The notes beneath the pieces were generated by a model. The model was not told the DNA's origin, ran no database searches, and was given only the letters and a program-made list of their open reading frames with translations. A DNA stretch of 47,966 bases, taken from assembly GCA_007131295.1 (NCBI GenBank), contig SLQW01000165.1:1-47966 (forward strand). Reading direction: 5' to 3'. This document shows positions 8,179-24,841 of this stretch, piece by piece. Numbering within the stretch: the stretch's first letter is position 1; the number at the start of each line of letters is the position of its first letter. The position numbers and the translations under genes were made by a program. Source of the stretch: Pseudomonadales bacterium (lineage in GTDB: Bacteria; Pseudomonadota; Gammaproteobacteria; Pseudomonadales; Azotimanducaceae).

Positions 8179-8754
8179 ATGAAGGACGAGGAGCAGAAGC
8201 CGGACGAGGCGTCCGAGTCTGCGGGGGTGGACGGCGCAGAGGCCGCTGAAGCGTCCGACATGGCAACGGAGGCCGGCGATCCGCAGGCACGGATCGCCGA
8301 GCTCGAGGCGGAAGTAGCCCAGTATCGGGATGCAGCCCTGCGAGCGCGTGCGGAGGCGGAGAACGTTCGCCGCCGGGCTGAGCGGGATATCGAGAACGCT
8401 CACAAATATGCGCTGGAGAAGTTCGCGGGCCAACTGCTGCCGGTGGCGGACAGTCTGGACAAGTCGGTGGAGGCGGCTGCGAGCCTGCATGACGATGCGC
8501 CGGGCGCCGAGGCCCTGCGCGAGGGCGTCGAACTCTCGCGACGGCTGTTCCTGGACACGCTCGAGCGGGCAGGGATCGAACAGCTCGACCCCGTTGGAGA
8601 TGCGTTCGATCCCAACCTGCATGAGGCCATGTCCATGGTGGATGCCCCGGATGCGACGCCGAACAACGTCGTCCACGTACTGCAGAAGGGCTACACCCTG
8701 AACGGCCGACTGCTGCGTGCGGCCATGGTCACTGTTGCCAAGGGCCCCGGATGA
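8179..8754 (+). CDS. grpE: Nucleotide exchange factor GrpE
   Basis: A 191-residue co-chaperone that exchanges ADP for ATP on DnaK. The ATG at 8179 has GGAG eight bases upstream and gives the acidic N-terminus typical of GrpE; an earlier in-frame start at 8110 lies inside the heat-shock promoter and is rejected. A long helix that should form the dimeric coiled coil covers residues of about 35-90 (RIAELEAEVAQYRDAALRAR), followed by the four-helix region and the C-terminal beta domain with DPNLHEAMSMV and VVHVLQKGYTLNGRLLRAAMV. It is the second gene of the chaperone cluster. Confidence 0.97.
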   Translation: MKDEEQKPDEASESAGVDGAEAAEASDMATEAGDPQARIAELEAEVAQYRDAALRARAEAENVRRRAERDIENAHKYALEKFAGQLLPVADSLDKSVEAAASLHDDAPGAEALREGVELSRRLFLDTLERAGIEQLDPVGDAFDPNLHEAMSMVDAPDATPNNVVHVLQKGYTLNGRLLRAAMVTVAKGPG

Positions 8755-8767
8755 TCGCCCGGAAGCC

Positions 8768-8793
8768 CTTGAATCCACAGCGGGGGCACCGAT
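8768..8793 (+). promoter_or_regulatory. Possible second sigma-32-like promoter upstream of dnaK
   Basis: CTTGAA (8768-8773), 14 bases, then ACCGAT (8788-8793), which matches CCCCAT at four of six positions. It sits in the 126-base gap between grpE and dnaK, about 90 bases before the dnaK ATG. It is weaker than the grpE promoter but has the right -35 and spacing. Confidence 0.45.
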
Positions 8794-8880
8794 ATAGGCT
8801 GACAGCCAACACCATTCCGTCGGCGCGCGAGCCCGTAAGCGCCGGGGGTCGGGACCACGAATCGAGACCGGAGAAACGTA

Positions 8881-10797
8881 ATGGGCAAGATCATCGGCAT
8901 CGACCTCGGTACCACGAATTCCTGCGTGGCCGTGCTCGAAGGCAAAAACCCCAAGGTAATAGAGAACGCCGAGGGTGATCGCACGACGCCATCCATCGTG
9001 GCTTTCACCGAAGATGGCGAGATCCTCGTCGGCCAGTCCGCCAAGCGGCAGGCCGTAACCAATCCGCACAACACGCTGTTTGCAGTGAAGCGGCTTGTGG
9101 GGCGCAAGTTCGACGATGCCGTAGTCCAAAAAGACATCGGTATGGTGCCTTACAGCATCGTCAAGGCCGATAACGGTGATGCCTGGGTCGAGGTGAAGGG
9201 CAAGAAAATGGCCCCTCCCCAGGTCTCTGCCGAAGTGTTGAAGAAGATGAAGAAGACCGCGGAGGACTACCTCGGTGAGGAAGTCACCGAAGCGGTGATC
9301 ACAGTTCCGGCCTACTTCGACGACAGCCAGCGTCAGGCCACGAAGGACGCCGGACGGATTGCCGGGCTCGAGGTCAAGCGCATCATCAATGAGCCCACCG
9401 CGGCGGCCCTTGCCTATGGCATGGACAAGAAGCGCGGCGACGCCAAGATTGCTGTCTACGATCTCGGTGGCGGCACCTTTGACATCTCCATCATCGAGAT
9501 CGCCGAAGTGGATGGCGAACATCAGTTCGAGGTGCTCTCCACCAACGGCGACACGTTCCTTGGCGGTGAGGACTTCGATCTGCGCCTGATCGACTATCTG
9601 GCGGAGGAGTTCAAGAAGGACCAGGGCATGGATCTGCGCAGTGATCCGCTCGCCAAGCAGCGCCTGAAGGAGGCCGCGGAAAAGGCGAAGATCGAGCTGT
9701 CCTCGAGCCAGCAGACCGAGGTCAACCTGCCCTACATCACTGCGGATTCCTCAGGGCCGAAGCACTTGGTTACGAAAATCACCCGGGCCAAGCTCGAGTC
9801 CCTGGTAGAAGACATCGTTGATCGCACCATCGCTCCCTGCCGGACCGCGCTCGAGGATGCGGGCGTGAAGGCAGGTGAAATCGACGATGTGATTCTCGTC
9901 GGCGGCCAGACCCGCATGCCCATGGTGCAGGAGAAGGTGAAAGCCTTCTTCGACCGCGAGCCGCGCAAGGACGTGAACCCGGACGAGGCGGTCGCCCTCG
10001 GGGCCGCGATTCAGGCTGCGGTGCTTTCCGGCGACGTCAAAGACGTCCTGCTGCTCGACGTCATTCCGCTATCGCTCGGGATCGAAACCTTGGGCGGTGT
10101 CATGAGCGCGCTGATCGAGAAGAACACCACCATCCCCACCAAGAAGACCCAGACCTTCTCGACTGCGGACGACAACCAGACGGCAGTGACGATCCACGTG
10201 CTTCAGGGCGAGCGCAAACAGGCGACCCAGAACAAGTCGCTCGGTCGCTTCGATCTTGCCGACATTCCGCCGGCGCCCCGCGGCGTGCCGCAGATCGAGG
10301 TGGCGTTCGACATCGACTCCAACGGCATCCTGAACGTTTCTGCCAAGGACAAGGCCACCGGCAAGGAACAGTCTATCGTCATCAAGGCCTCCTCCGGCCT
10401 GTCCGAGGATGAGATCGAGGCCATGGTGCGGGATGCGGAATCGCACGCTGAAGAGGACCGGAAGTTCGAGGAGCTGGTCAATCTGCGCAATCAGGCAGAC
10501 GGCCTCGTACACGCGACCAAGAAGACGCTCAGCGACGCCGGCGAGAAGGTCGAAGCCGACGAGAAGGCCAAGGTGGAGGCCGCGATCAGCGATCTCGAGG
10601 GCGTGCTGAAGAGCGACGACGCCAGCGAAATCGAGGCGAAGATGACGGCGCTCTCGGAAGCTTCGGCGGGCATGGCGCAAAAACTCTACGCTGAGCAGGA
10701 AGCGGGCCCGGCTCCGGAAGGCGACTCGCAGCATTCGGACGGCGAGACGGTGGATGCCGAGTTCGAGGAAGTGAAGGACGACGACAGCAAGAAGTAA
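8881..10797 (+). CDS. dnaK: Chaperone protein DnaK (Hsp70)
   Basis: A 638-residue Hsp70, full length for the family. The ATPase domain starts with GIDLGTTNS (6-14) and includes [13 protein letters not shown] and [14 protein letters not shown]. The linker-proximal [16 protein letters not shown] leads into the substrate-binding domain, followed by a helical lid and the C-terminal tail [11 protein letters not shown], which carries the EEVKDD-like end usual in proteobacteria. It binds exposed hydrophobic segments in cytosolic proteins and works with GrpE upstream and DnaJ downstream. GGAG lies seven bases before the ATG. In E. coli DnaK also delivers sigma-32 for degradation, so the cluster should control itself. 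Confidence 0.99.
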   Translation: MGKIIGIDLGTTNSCVAVLEGKNPKVIENAEGDRTTPSIVAFTEDGEILVGQSAKRQAVTNPHNTLFAVKRLVGRKFDDAVVQKDIGMVPYSIVKADNGDAWVEVKGKKMAPPQVSAEVLKKMKKTAEDYLGEEVTEAVITVPAYFDDSQRQATKDAGRIAGLEVKRIINEPTAAALAYGMDKKRGDAKIAVYDLGGGTFDISIIEIAEVDGEHQFEVLSTNGDTFLGGEDFDLRLIDYLAEEFKKDQGMDLRSDPLAKQRLKEAAEKAKIELSSSQQTEVNLPYITADSSGPKHLVTKITRAKLESLVEDIVDRTIAPCRTALEDAGVKAGEIDDVILVGGQTRMPMVQEKVKAFFDREPRKDVNPDEAVALGAAIQAAVLSGDVKDVLLLDVIPLSLGIETLGGVMSALIEKNTTIPTKKTQTFSTADDNQTAVTIHVLQGERKQATQNKSLGRFDLADIPPAPRGVPQIEVAFDIDSNGILNVSAKDKATGKEQSIVIKASSGLSEDEIEAMVRDAESHAEEDRKFEELVNLRNQADGLVHATKKTLSDAGEKVEADEKAKVEAAISDLEGVLKSDDASEIEAKMTALSEASAGMAQKLYAEQEAGPAPEGDSQHSDGETVDAEFEEVKDDDSKK

Positions 10798-10936
10798 GCT
10801 CGCGTCGCATGGTTCCGACATGAGGCGGCCGGGTGCCGAGAGGCGTCCGGTCGCCTTCGTGTGCAGAGTGCGAGCGGGTTCGGGGCGGTCCTCGAGCGGA
10901 GCGCCTCCCATGCACTGATCAGGGGTACGGCCATTC

Positions 10937-12947
<2,011 letters not shown>

Positions 12948-12962
12948 TCAGAGAACCTCTGT

Positions 12963-12977
12963 CTTCTGTCTTCTGAA
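12963..12977 (-). repeat. Copy of a 15-bp dispersed repeat
   Basis: The minus strand reads TTCAGAAGACAGAAG, identical to 34078-34092 on the plus strand. On the plus strand it is part of a CTGTCTT tandem duplication at 12959-12972. It lies 16 bases past the dapB stop. Confidence 0.6.
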
Positions 12978-13096
12978 ATGGACAGCCTCAGAGGCCTTGC
13001 GTATCATCTCGCGCCACTGTCGAGACGGCTTCCGTAGCACCTCGAGAGAGGTGCTGCGCTCAAAGGCGGGGAGGAAGTGATTCCCCCCGCTTTTTT
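12978..13096 (+). promoter_or_regulatory. Candidate carA attenuator: leader ORF, hairpin and terminator
   Basis: A 19-codon ORF runs from ATG 12978 to TAG 13035-13037 ([19 protein letters not shown]). It has three arginine codons, two of them adjacent (AGA CGG) just before the end. The stop codon overlaps the left arm of the hairpin AGCACCTC-GAGA-GAGGTGCT (13036-13055), which is followed by the intrinsic terminator at 13066-13096. CarAB makes carbamoyl phosphate for arginine and pyrimidines, so arginine-sensitive leader translation is a sensible hypothesis. No Shine-Dalgarno precedes the ATG, which weakens it. Confidence 0.4.
13066..13096 (+). terminator. Intrinsic terminator 58 bases before carA
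   Basis: GCGGGG-A-GGAA, a GTGA loop and TTCCCCCCGC form a ten-pair stem with one bulged A, followed by TTTTTT (13091-13096). It either ends dapB transcription or, if carA is transcribed from further upstream, acts as an attenuator. Confidence 0.85.
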
Positions 13097-13153
13097 GCGA
13101 CCGGGTGCAGCGTTCGAGGGATATTCAGGACCAGTCTGCAGGGGAAACGCGCC

Positions 13154-14302
13154 TTGGCTGCGCCAGCGATTCTCGCGCTCGAGGATGGATCCATCTTCCA
13201 CGGCGTCTCGATAGGACGGGCAGGGGAGAGTGTTGGCGAGGTGGTGTTCAACACCGCCATGACCGGTTATCAGGAAATCCTCTCTGACCCGTCTTACGCC
13301 CGCCAGATCGTCACCCTCACCTATCCGCAGATCGGGAACACCGGCTGCAACGACGAGGACATGGAGTCGGATCGGGTCCACGCAGCGGGACTCGTCATCC
13401 GCCAGCTGGCCCGTCACGTATCCAATTTTCGCGCCCAGTCCTCGCTGCCCGAGTTCCTCGAGCGTGAGGGTGTGGTCGCCATCGCTGAGGTAGATACCCG
13501 CAGGCTTACCCGTCTGATCCGAACCCAAGGCGCGATGGCCGGCGTGATCATCGCCGGTGACGAAGCCGGGCGGCTGCCAGTGGAAGAGGCGGTCGCCAGG
13601 GCGCGTGCGTTCCCGGGCCTGAAGGGCATGGATCTGGCCGAGACGGTTTCCGTTGCCCAGTCGTATCGCTGGCAGGAAGGCGCATGGTCGCTCAAGCGTG
13701 GTCACGAGCGGCGTTCGGCTGCGGACGGAGACTTCCGGGTGGTTGCCTACGATTTCGGCGTCAAGCGCAACATTCTGCGCCTGTTGGTGGATCGCGGCTG
13801 CGAAGTCACCGTGGTCCCCGCACGCACGCCGGCGGAGGATGTCCTGGAGATGGCTCCGGACGGCATCTTCCTGTCCAACGGTCCCGGCGATCCCGAACCC
13901 TGCAGCTACGCGATCGATGCCATCAAGCGCTTCCTTGATGCCGGCGTGCCCCAGTTCGGGATCTGCCTTGGTCATCAGCTTATCGGCCTCGCGAGCGGGG
14001 CGCGCACCATGAAGATGAAGCATGGTCATCATGGCGCCAACCACCCGGTGCAGGATCTGGCCAGCGGCAGGGTGATGATCACGAGCCAGAACCATGGTTT
14101 CGCGGTGGATGGCGACAGCTTGCCCGCTCACCTGGAGGCCACGCACGTTTCCTTGTTCGACGGTTCCCTGCAGGGCATTCGGCATCGGGAACGCCCGGCC
14201 TTCGGGTTTCAGGGGCACCCCGAGGCGAGCCCGGGACCGCAGGACGCGGAGGTGCTGTTCGACGCATTCGTCGATCTGATGGCGGCCCATCGGGGCAATT
14301 GA
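13154..14302 (+). CDS. carA: Carbamoyl-phosphate synthase, small (glutaminase) subunit
   Basis: Hydrolyses glutamine and passes ammonia to CarB to make carbamoyl phosphate. The 382-residue protein starts at TTG 13154 with GGGGAA seven bases upstream, giving the usual N-terminus [17 protein letters not shown]. The N-terminal domain has [20 protein letters not shown]. The class I amidotransferase domain carries the nucleophile in FGICLGHQ (Cys271) and the His-Glu pair in [12 protein letters not shown]. The rare start codon may limit translation. It is followed by carB with a 50-base gap and preceded by a possible attenuator. Confidence 0.98.
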   Translation: MAAPAILALEDGSIFHGVSIGRAGESVGEVVFNTAMTGYQEILSDPSYARQIVTLTYPQIGNTGCNDEDMESDRVHAAGLVIRQLARHVSNFRAQSSLPEFLEREGVVAIAEVDTRRLTRLIRTQGAMAGVIIAGDEAGRLPVEEAVARARAFPGLKGMDLAETVSVAQSYRWQEGAWSLKRGHERRSAADGDFRVVAYDFGVKRNILRLLVDRGCEVTVVPARTPAEDVLEMAPDGIFLSNGPGDPEPCSYAIDAIKRFLDAGVPQFGICLGHQLIGLASGARTMKMKHGHHGANHPVQDLASGRVMITSQNHGFAVDGDSLPAHLEATHVSLFDGSLQGIRHRERPAFGFQGHPEASPGPQDAEVLFDAFVDLMAAHRGN

Positions 14303-14352
14303 CGGCACGGCGCCGGCGCCCCGCCGGTGCCCCAGAGAAGCAGACCAGCGAC

Positions 14353-17562
<3,210 letters not shown>

Positions 17563-17568
17563 GCGCGC

Positions 17569-18042
17569 ATGAAGGTTCCGATGACCATCGAGGGTGCTGA
17601 ACGCCTGCGCGCCGAACTCAAGCAGCTCAAGGGTGAGGAGCGGCCGCGAATCTCGAAGGCGATCGCGGAGGCGCGCGAGCACGGGGACCTCAAGGAGAAC
17701 GCCGAGTACCACGCCGCCAAGGAACAACAGGGGCTGGTCGAGGCACGGATCCGCGAGATCGAGGGCAAGCTTGCCGATGCGCAGGTCATCGACGTCACCC
17801 AGATCAAGCCTACCGGCAAGGTGATTTTCGGCGCCACTGTGCACCTGACGAACCTCGACACGGATAAGGCCGCGGTCTACCGCATCGTCGGTGAGGACGA
17901 GGCCGACCTTAAGCACGGTAAGCTGTCGGTGGCGTCACCGATGGCGCGGGCCCTCATCGGCAAGGCCGAGGGGGACGAGGTGGTCGTCAATGCGCCAGGC
18001 GGCGAGATCGCCTACGCCATCGAGCACATCGAGCACGTCTGA
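17569..18042 (+). CDS. greA: Transcription elongation factor GreA
   Basis: A 157-residue factor that makes backtracked RNA polymerase cleave its transcript. The N-terminal coiled coil carries the acidic tip residues in ARIREIEG and the family motif [17 protein letters not shown]. The C-terminal FKBP-like domain ends [23 protein letters not shown]. It starts six bases after the carB stop, so the two are probably co-transcribed, as in many gammaproteobacteria. It converges on yhbY with ten bases between them. Confidence 0.98.
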   Translation: MKVPMTIEGAERLRAELKQLKGEERPRISKAIAEAREHGDLKENAEYHAAKEQQGLVEARIREIEGKLADAQVIDVTQIKPTGKVIFGATVHLTNLDTDKAAVYRIVGEDEADLKHGKLSVASPMARALIGKAEGDEVVVNAPGGEIAYAIEHIEHV

Positions 18043-18052
18043 TTCGCATGCC

Positions 18053-18370
18053 TCAGCGGGCGAGCTGGTTGCGCAGGACGTTGGACTTGCGCGGGTCGGG
18101 CTGTGCGGCAGCTCGGTAGATGAGGACGATGCGGCCGATGCTCTGGACCAGCTCTGCGCCACAGGTGGCACAGAGGGCCTCTGCCAGCGCGCGCCGTTGT
18201 TCCCGATCGCAGGCAGGAAGTCGGATCTTGATCAGTTCATGGTCCTCGAGCGCGCGCTCGGCCTCGGCGATGACGCCGTCGCTGACGCCACCGTCCCCGA
18301 CGGTTACGACCGGGTCGAGATGATGACCGATGCGGCGCAGGTCGCGGCGGTCACGGGCTTGCAGACTCAT
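18053..18370 (-). CDS. yhbY: YhbY family RNA-binding protein (CRM domain)
   Basis: A 105-residue CRS1-YhbY domain protein associated with pre-50S ribosomal particles. The ATG at 18370 gives MSLQARDRRDLRRIGHHLDP, matching the family start (usually KQxLRxxAHxLxPVV). The segment VVTVGDGGVSDGVIAEAERAL holds the GxxG loop that contacts RNA (GDGG), and LEDHELIKIRL follows. The earlier in-frame start at 18478 lies inside rlmE and is rejected. It is divergent from rlmE, as in E. coli. Confidence 0.94.
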   Translation of the reverse strand: MSLQARDRRDLRRIGHHLDPVVTVGDGGVSDGVIAEAERALEDHELIKIRLPACDREQRRALAEALCATCGAELVQSIGRIVLIYRAAAQPDPRKSNVLRNQLAR

Positions 18371-18452
18371 CAGGGCTGTTCCTGGAAGGTGTCGCAGGGC
18401 GGCGGAGTGTACGCTTGCCCAGCATCGGATTGAAGGTCGATGAGCGGAAGTG

Positions 18453-19085
18453 ATGGCGAAGAAGCGCGGCAAGCGCACCTGGATGACTCGACACGTGAAC
18501 GATCCCTGGGTGCAACGGTCTCAACAGGACGGTTACCGCTCCCGCGCCAGCTACAAGCTGCTGGAGATTGATGAGCGTCACGGTTTGCTGCGCCCGGGCA
18601 GGGTGGTTGTAGATCTCGGCGCTGCGCCGGGGGGCTGGTCCCAGGTTGCCGCGTCCCGAGTAGCGTCCGGCGGTCGCGTGATAGCGCTCGATCTGCTGAC
18701 TATGGAGCCGTTGGAAGGTGTCCGCGTGATTCAGGCGGACTTCGAGGAAGAGGCTGGGCTAGACGCCCTGCTCGCTGCGTTGCCGGACGGCCGTGCCGAC
18801 CTTGTGCTTTCGGACATGGCCCCCAATATCTCCGGTGTGAAGGTCGCCGATCAGGCGCGGGCGATGGCGTTGGCCGAACTCGCACTGGAGTTGGCAATCA
18901 GCGTACTGCGACCGGGTGGCGCGCTGGTCGTGAAACTGTTTCACGGCGCCGGTTTCGAAAGCTGGATGGCTACTGCAAGGTCGCTTTTCGAGTCAGTCCG
19001 GGTGCGCAAGCCGGAAGCTTCGAGGGCCGAATCCCGCGAGGTTTACGCAGTCGCTGAACGCTTCCGCGGCTCGACCGCCGACTGA
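18453..19085 (+). CDS. rlmE: 23S rRNA (uridine-2'-O)-methyltransferase RlmE
   Basis: A 210-residue SAM-dependent enzyme (FtsJ/RrmJ) that methylates U2552 of 23S rRNA in the A-loop. SAM motif I is [14 protein letters not shown]. The K-D-K-E tetrad is present: Lys in [11 protein letters not shown], Asp in [12 protein letters not shown], Lys in LVVKLFHG and Glu in [11 protein letters not shown]. Both GTG 18450 and ATG 18453 are possible; ATG is preferred. It pairs with ftsH, as in the E. coli rrmJ-ftsH heat-shock operon, but no sigma-32 promoter was recognised in the yhbY-rlmE gap. Confidence 0.97.
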   Translation: MAKKRGKRTWMTRHVNDPWVQRSQQDGYRSRASYKLLEIDERHGLLRPGRVVVDLGAAPGGWSQVAASRVASGGRVIALDLLTMEPLEGVRVIQADFEEEAGLDALLAALPDGRADLVLSDMAPNISGVKVADQARAMALAELALELAISVLRPGGALVVKLFHGAGFESWMATARSLFESVRVRKPEASRAESREVYAVAERFRGSTAD

Positions 19086-19194
19086 CGCGCACGGGACCGG
19101 CCATCGGGGTTCTGGTGGTGACCCCCGGAGCGCGGTGGTACTCTGTTCGACTCTCTACGGGCCCACCTCCCGTTCAATCAGCGAGGTCATACCG

Positions 19195-21129
<1,935 letters not shown>

Positions 21130-21152
21130 CAAGGGCTTTGGCCTGATCCCAC

Positions 21153-21174
21153 GCGCCGCGGTACTCCGCGGCGC
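21153..21174. other. Perfect 9-bp GC hairpin after ftsH
   Basis: GCGCCGCGG, a TACT loop and CCGCGGCGC form a perfect stem 24 bases past the ftsH stop. No T-run follows, so termination is uncertain; it may stabilise the 3' end or help Rho-dependent release. Confidence 0.45.
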
Positions 21175-21211
21175 AGGAACGAGTGCAGGCGCGAGCCCTC
21201 GGCCGCGCCTG

Positions 21212-21217
21212 TATAAT
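21212..21217 (+). promoter_or_regulatory. Candidate -10 box of the folP-glmM-tpiA-secG operon
   Basis: A perfect TATAAT 36 bases upstream of the folP ATG, followed by TTTGG. The -35 region is GC-rich with no good TTGACA match, so an activator or weak promoter is implied if it is used. Confidence 0.4.
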
Positions 21218-21252
21218 TTTGGACTCCGTGTCCCGCCGGTCCAGCCCCCCTC

Positions 21253-22104
21253 ATGACTTCGTTTTTCGCTGCCGGTTCTCGTCGCCTCGACCGTGCCCGT
21301 CCGCAGGTGATGGGCATTCTCAATCTGACCCCTGATTCCTTCTCCGACGGCGGCGAGCTCCTCGCGGGCCGTAAGATCGACGCCGATGAGCTGCTCGAGC
21401 GGGCTGAGGCAATGGTTATGGCTGGGGCCACACTGCTCGATCTGGGCGCGGAATCCACGCGTCCCGGTGCACAGCCGGTTGCCGAAACCGAGGAGGCCGA
21501 CCGCATCGGGGCTGCGCTTGCTCTCCTGCGCCCCCGCATCGACGTCGCCCTCTCGGTCGACAGCAGCTCGGCGGCGGTTTTCCAGGTGGCGGCGGCGCAA
21601 GGTGCAGACATGCTCAACGACGTCCGCGCGCTGCAGCGGGAAGGCGCGCTCGAGGCCGCTCGCGACAGCGGTCTGGCCGTCTGTCTGATGCATATGCAGG
21701 GACAGCCGCGGAACATGCAGGATAATCCACGTTACAGCGACGTCGTCGCGGAAGTACGTGATTTTCTGGCTGCGCGGGTAGAAGCCTGCGTGGCGGCGGG
21801 ACTGCCCCGGGAGCGGCTGCTGCTCGACCCGGGATTCGGGTTCGGCAAGCGGCTCGAACACAATCTTGCACTGCTTGCGAATCTCGATGGCATCGCGCAG
21901 CTCGGTCTGCCGGTGTTGGTGGGTATGTCGCGCAAGCGCATGCTTGGTGAGATCACTGGGCGTGCTCTGAGGGAGCGGTTGGCCGCCGGAGTCGCGGCGG
22001 CGGTGCTGGCGGTGGAGCGCGGCGCATGGATCGTCAGGACCCATGATGTCGCGGCAGCGGCGGACGGACTCGCGGTGGTTGCGGCCATGCGCGAAGGAGG
22101 TTGA
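21253..22104 (+). CDS. folP: Dihydropteroate synthase
   Basis: Joins p-aminobenzoate to the pterin diphosphate in folate synthesis; target of sulfonamides. The 283-residue TIM-barrel protein has the first signature [15 protein letters not shown] near the start, then GAESTRPGA, the DVR segment [17 protein letters not shown] and the second signature [16 protein letters not shown], with the C-terminal RTHDV. The order ftsH-folP-glmM is that of E. coli. Here folK, which supplies its substrate, is not near folP or in its other usual place by pcnB. Confidence 0.98.
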   Translation: MTSFFAAGSRRLDRARPQVMGILNLTPDSFSDGGELLAGRKIDADELLERAEAMVMAGATLLDLGAESTRPGAQPVAETEEADRIGAALALLRPRIDVALSVDSSSAAVFQVAAAQGADMLNDVRALQREGALEAARDSGLAVCLMHMQGQPRNMQDNPRYSDVVAEVRDFLAARVEACVAAGLPRERLLLDPGFGFGKRLEHNLALLANLDGIAQLGLPVLVGMSRKRMLGEITGRALRERLAAGVAAAVLAVERGAWIVRTHDVAAAADGLAVVAAMREGG

Positions 22105-22111
22105 CGCAGGC

Positions 22112-23452
22112 ATGAGCGGGCGGCGCTGGTTTGGAACCGACGGCATCCGCGGGCGCGTGGGCAGCGAGCCGATCACGCCGGAGTTCGTGCTCCGACTCGG
22201 CTGGGCCGCCGGGCGCGTGTTCGCGCGTGAAGGGGTCAAGCGCATCCTGATCGGCAAGGACACCCGCATTTCCGGCTACATGCTCGAATCGGCGCTGGAG
22301 GCGGGCATGTCGGCAGCTGGCGTCGATGTGCAGCTGACCGGCCCCATGCCCACGCCTGCCATCGCCTATCTCACGCGGACGTTCCGCGCCGATGCGGGCG
22401 TGGTCATCAGCGCTTCCCACAACCCCTACTGGGACAACGGCATCAAGTTCTTTTCCCCCAACGGCGACAAGCTGCCGGACGCTATCGAGGAGGCGATCGA
22501 AAAACAGCTCGAGGCACCGGTCACGACGGTGGCTTCGGCGGAACTGGGCAAGGCCACGCGCATCGAGGATGCGCCCGGTCGCTACATCGAATTCTGCAAG
22601 GGCACCCTGGGCTCGGGTTTCCGCCTCTCGGGCCTGAAGGTGGTTCTCGACTGCGCCCACGGCGCTACCTATCACGTCGCTCCTGCGGTGTTCCGCGAGC
22701 TCGGCGCCAACGTGGTCACAATAGGCACGTCGCCGAATGGGATGAACATCAACGACGCCTGCGGTGCCACTTCTCCGGAAGCCTTGGCTATCCGTGTGGT
22801 CGAGGAGAGAGCGGATCTCGGTATTGCCTTCGATGGGGACGGGGACCGGGTGATCCTGGTGGACCATACCGGCACGGTCGTCGACGGCGACGAAATTCTC
22901 TACGTGATCGCCCGTCACCGGCATCGGTGCGCCTCGCTTGTCGGTGGCGTCGTCGGTACCCTCATGAGCAACCTCGGGCTCGAGCTTGCCCTGATGGAGC
23001 AGGGCATACCCTTTGCTCGCGCCAAGGTGGGCGACCGCTACGTCCTCAGCGAATGCGTTGCCCGTGGCTGGCAGGTAGGCGGCGAATCTTCCGGCCACGT
23101 GATTTGCCTCGATCTGCATACCACCGGCGATGCCATCGTCGCTGCGCTGCAGGTGCTGCTGGCGCTGCAGCACAGCGGCCAGACGCTGGCCGAGGCCCGT
23201 ACCGGGATGGAGCGTTGTCCTCAGGTCATGGAGAATGTCGAAGTGGTGCAGCCGCGTCGCATCGACGGCAATGCCACCGTGGCTGCGGCCGTGAAGAGCG
23301 TCGAGCAGCGCCTCGGCGAAGGCGGCCGCGTCCTGCTGCGGCCCTCCGGAACCGAACCTGTTGTCCGCGTCATGGTCGAGGGTCGCGACGTGGCGCTGAT
23401 CACCAGCCATGCGCACGAACTGGCTGAGGTGGTGCGGCGCGAGCTGGCCTGA
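22112..23452 (+). CDS. glmM: Phosphoglucosamine mutase
   Basis: Converts glucosamine-6-phosphate to glucosamine-1-phosphate for peptidoglycan and LPS. The ATG at 22112 with GAAGGAGG upstream gives [14 protein letters not shown]; a longer frame from 22043 overlaps folP and is rejected. The 446-residue protein carries the phosphoserine in [12 protein letters not shown] (Ser102, same number as in E. coli), the metal loop [10 protein letters not shown], the sugar loop GGESSGHVI and the phosphate loop [15 protein letters not shown]. It follows folP by seven bases, so the two are coupled. Confidence 0.98.
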   Translation: MSGRRWFGTDGIRGRVGSEPITPEFVLRLGWAAGRVFAREGVKRILIGKDTRISGYMLESALEAGMSAAGVDVQLTGPMPTPAIAYLTRTFRADAGVVISASHNPYWDNGIKFFSPNGDKLPDAIEEAIEKQLEAPVTTVASAELGKATRIEDAPGRYIEFCKGTLGSGFRLSGLKVVLDCAHGATYHVAPAVFRELGANVVTIGTSPNGMNINDACGATSPEALAIRVVEERADLGIAFDGDGDRVILVDHTGTVVDGDEILYVIARHRHRCASLVGGVVGTLMSNLGLELALMEQGIPFARAKVGDRYVLSECVARGWQVGGESSGHVICLDLHTTGDAIVAALQVLLALQHSGQTLAEARTGMERCPQVMENVEVVQPRRIDGNATVAAAVKSVEQRLGEGGRVLLRPSGTEPVVRVMVEGRDVALITSHAHELAEVVRRELA

Positions 23453-23528
23453 CCGGCTGCAGATTCCGGTTGCATCGGCATCTCCCCATTGACTAGGATA
23501 CGCGGCCCCGTCAAGGGTGGTGCCTCGC

Positions 23529-24290
23529 ATGCCGCAGCGGATCGTCGCAGGCAACTGGAAGATGAACGGTTCCCGTGCGCAGCTCGCGGCTTTTTTGGCG
23601 GCGCTGAGGCAGGGTTGGGCGGAGCCGCGCCGTTGTGACGTGCTGCTGTTCCCGCCTGCCCTGCTCGTGCCTGAGGCGATCGAGCCTGCTTCGGCTCTCG
23701 GCATTGGCGTTGGGATGCAGACCGTGCATCCGGAAGCTTCTGGTGCCTTTACCGGCGAGCTGGCTGCAGAGATGGCGGTCGACGTTGGTGCGAGCTGGAC
23801 GCTGGTAGGGCATTCCGAGCGGCGCGAGCTCTGCGGCGAAAGCGATGAGGACGTCGCCGCTCGCACCGTTGCGGCACTGCGAGCGGGGCTGCGGCCTATG
23901 CTCTGTGTGGGTGAGACCCTGGAGCAGCGCCGCGCGGGTAATGCGGAAACCGTGGTCCGCGAGCAGCTCGAAGCCGTTCTGGCGGTGGTGGGGGACGAGC
24001 TGGCTGCGGGAGCGGTGGCTTACGAACCGGTGTGGGCCATCGGTACCGGCGAGACCGCAAGCCCGGAAACGGCCGAGGCCATGCACGTGGCTATACGCGA
24101 CATCCTGAAGGCCCGCGGGCCGCGCCTCGGGATGGTGCCGATCCTGTATGGTGGCAGCGTCAAGCCGGAAAATGCGGCAGCGCTGTTTGCCAAAGAGGAC
24201 ATAGACGGCGCGCTGGTCGGAGGAGCTTCGCTCGACGCAGCGGCGTTCCTCGCGATCATCGCGGCAATGGAGACGCATGGAAACCCTTGA
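23529..24290 (+). CDS. tpiA: Triosephosphate isomerase
   Basis: Interconverts dihydroxyacetone phosphate and glyceraldehyde-3-phosphate in glycolysis and gluconeogenesis. The 253-residue TIM barrel starts at ATG 23529 (MPQRIVAGNWKMNG, with the active-site Asn and Lys); two GTG codons just upstream are less likely. The catalytic His is in LVGHSERRE and the catalytic Glu in AYEPVWAIGTGETA. The phosphate loop is PILYGGSVKPENA. It overlaps the secG start by 14 bases. Pseudomonas has the same glmM-tpiA-secG order; E. coli does not. Confidence 0.98.
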   Translation: MPQRIVAGNWKMNGSRAQLAAFLAALRQGWAEPRRCDVLLFPPALLVPEAIEPASALGIGVGMQTVHPEASGAFTGELAAEMAVDVGASWTLVGHSERRELCGESDEDVAARTVAALRAGLRPMLCVGETLEQRRAGNAETVVREQLEAVLAVVGDELAAGAVAYEPVWAIGTGETASPETAEAMHVAIRDILKARGPRLGMVPILYGGSVKPENAAALFAKEDIDGALVGGASLDAAAFLAIIAAMETHGNP

Positions 24291-24696
24291 GATCGTATTG
24301 CGAATTCTGCTGGTAGTGGACGCGGTCGCATTGATCGTCCTTGTCCTGCTGCAGCAGGGCAAAGGTGCTGCCATGGGCGCGGCCTTCGGCAGCGGTGCCT
24401 CGCAGACCATGTTCGGTTCTGCTGGCGCCAGCGGCTTCCTCACCAAGGTGACAGCTTGGCTGGCGGTGGCGTTCTTCCTCATCACGCTGGCCCTGGCCTG
24501 GACTGCCCGGGAGCGGGCGGAGGCCATGGGCCAGGTGGGCATTCCGCAGATCGAGGACGTGGACGTGCCACCGGTGGAAGACCGCTCTCACGAGGAGTTC
24601 GAGCTTCCGGACGATGTGCCGTTCACTTTTGATGCGGAAGGTGAGGATGCGGAAGTGCCGGAGGTCGACGGCGAGGATGTTCCGCAGCTCGATTGA
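24277..24696 (+). CDS. secG: Protein-export membrane protein SecG
   Basis: A small subunit of the SecYEG translocon that assists SecA-driven export. The 139-residue protein has two TM helices (about 5-21 and 62-82) flanking the conserved cytoplasmic loop LLQQGKGAAMGAAFGSGASQ and TMFGSAGASGFLTK. The C-terminal half is strongly acidic and Pro/Val-rich, longer than the roughly 110 residues of E. coli SecG. GGAG inside the end of tpiA precedes the ATG. It is followed by the tRNA-Leu gene, as in E. coli. Confidence 0.96.
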   Translation: METLEIVLRILLVVDAVALIVLVLLQQGKGAAMGAAFGSGASQTMFGSAGASGFLTKVTAWLAVAFFLITLALAWTARERAEAMGQVGIPQIEDVDVPPVEDRSHEEFELPDDVPFTFDAEGEDAEVPEVDGEDVPQLD

Positions 24697-24709
24697 AGGC
24701 AAAGCGCAG

Positions 24710-24737
24710 TTGAATTTAGCGGCCGGGGCCTTACCAT
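24710..24737 (+). promoter_or_regulatory. Candidate promoter for the tRNA genes
   Basis: TTGAAT (24710-24715), a 16-base spacer and TACCAT (24732-24737), about 17 bases before the tRNA-Leu gene. A GC-rich stretch follows the -10, as is common in growth-rate-controlled stable RNA promoters. This is a by-eye match only. Confidence 0.45.
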
Positions 24738-24754
24738 TGCCCGGCCTTGTTCAG

Positions 24755-24841
24755 GCGGACGTGGCGGAATTGGTAGACGCGCTAGCTTGAGGGGCTAGTG
24801 AGCTTTGGCTCGTGGAGGTTCAAGTCCTCTCGTCCGCACCA
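24755..24841 (+). tRNA. tRNA-Leu (anticodon GAG)
   Basis: Acceptor stem GCGGACG / CGTCCGC, discriminator A and encoded CCA. The anticodon loop reads CTTGAGG with GAG in the centre, decoding CUC and CUU. A long variable arm, as in class II leucine tRNAs, lies between the anticodon stem and the T-arm GGTTCAAGTCC. This is the leuU position after secG. Confidence 0.96.

Noticed and set aside
21153-21174. Intrinsic terminator after ftsH
   Set aside because: The stem is perfect but no T-run follows, so it is listed only as a hairpin.
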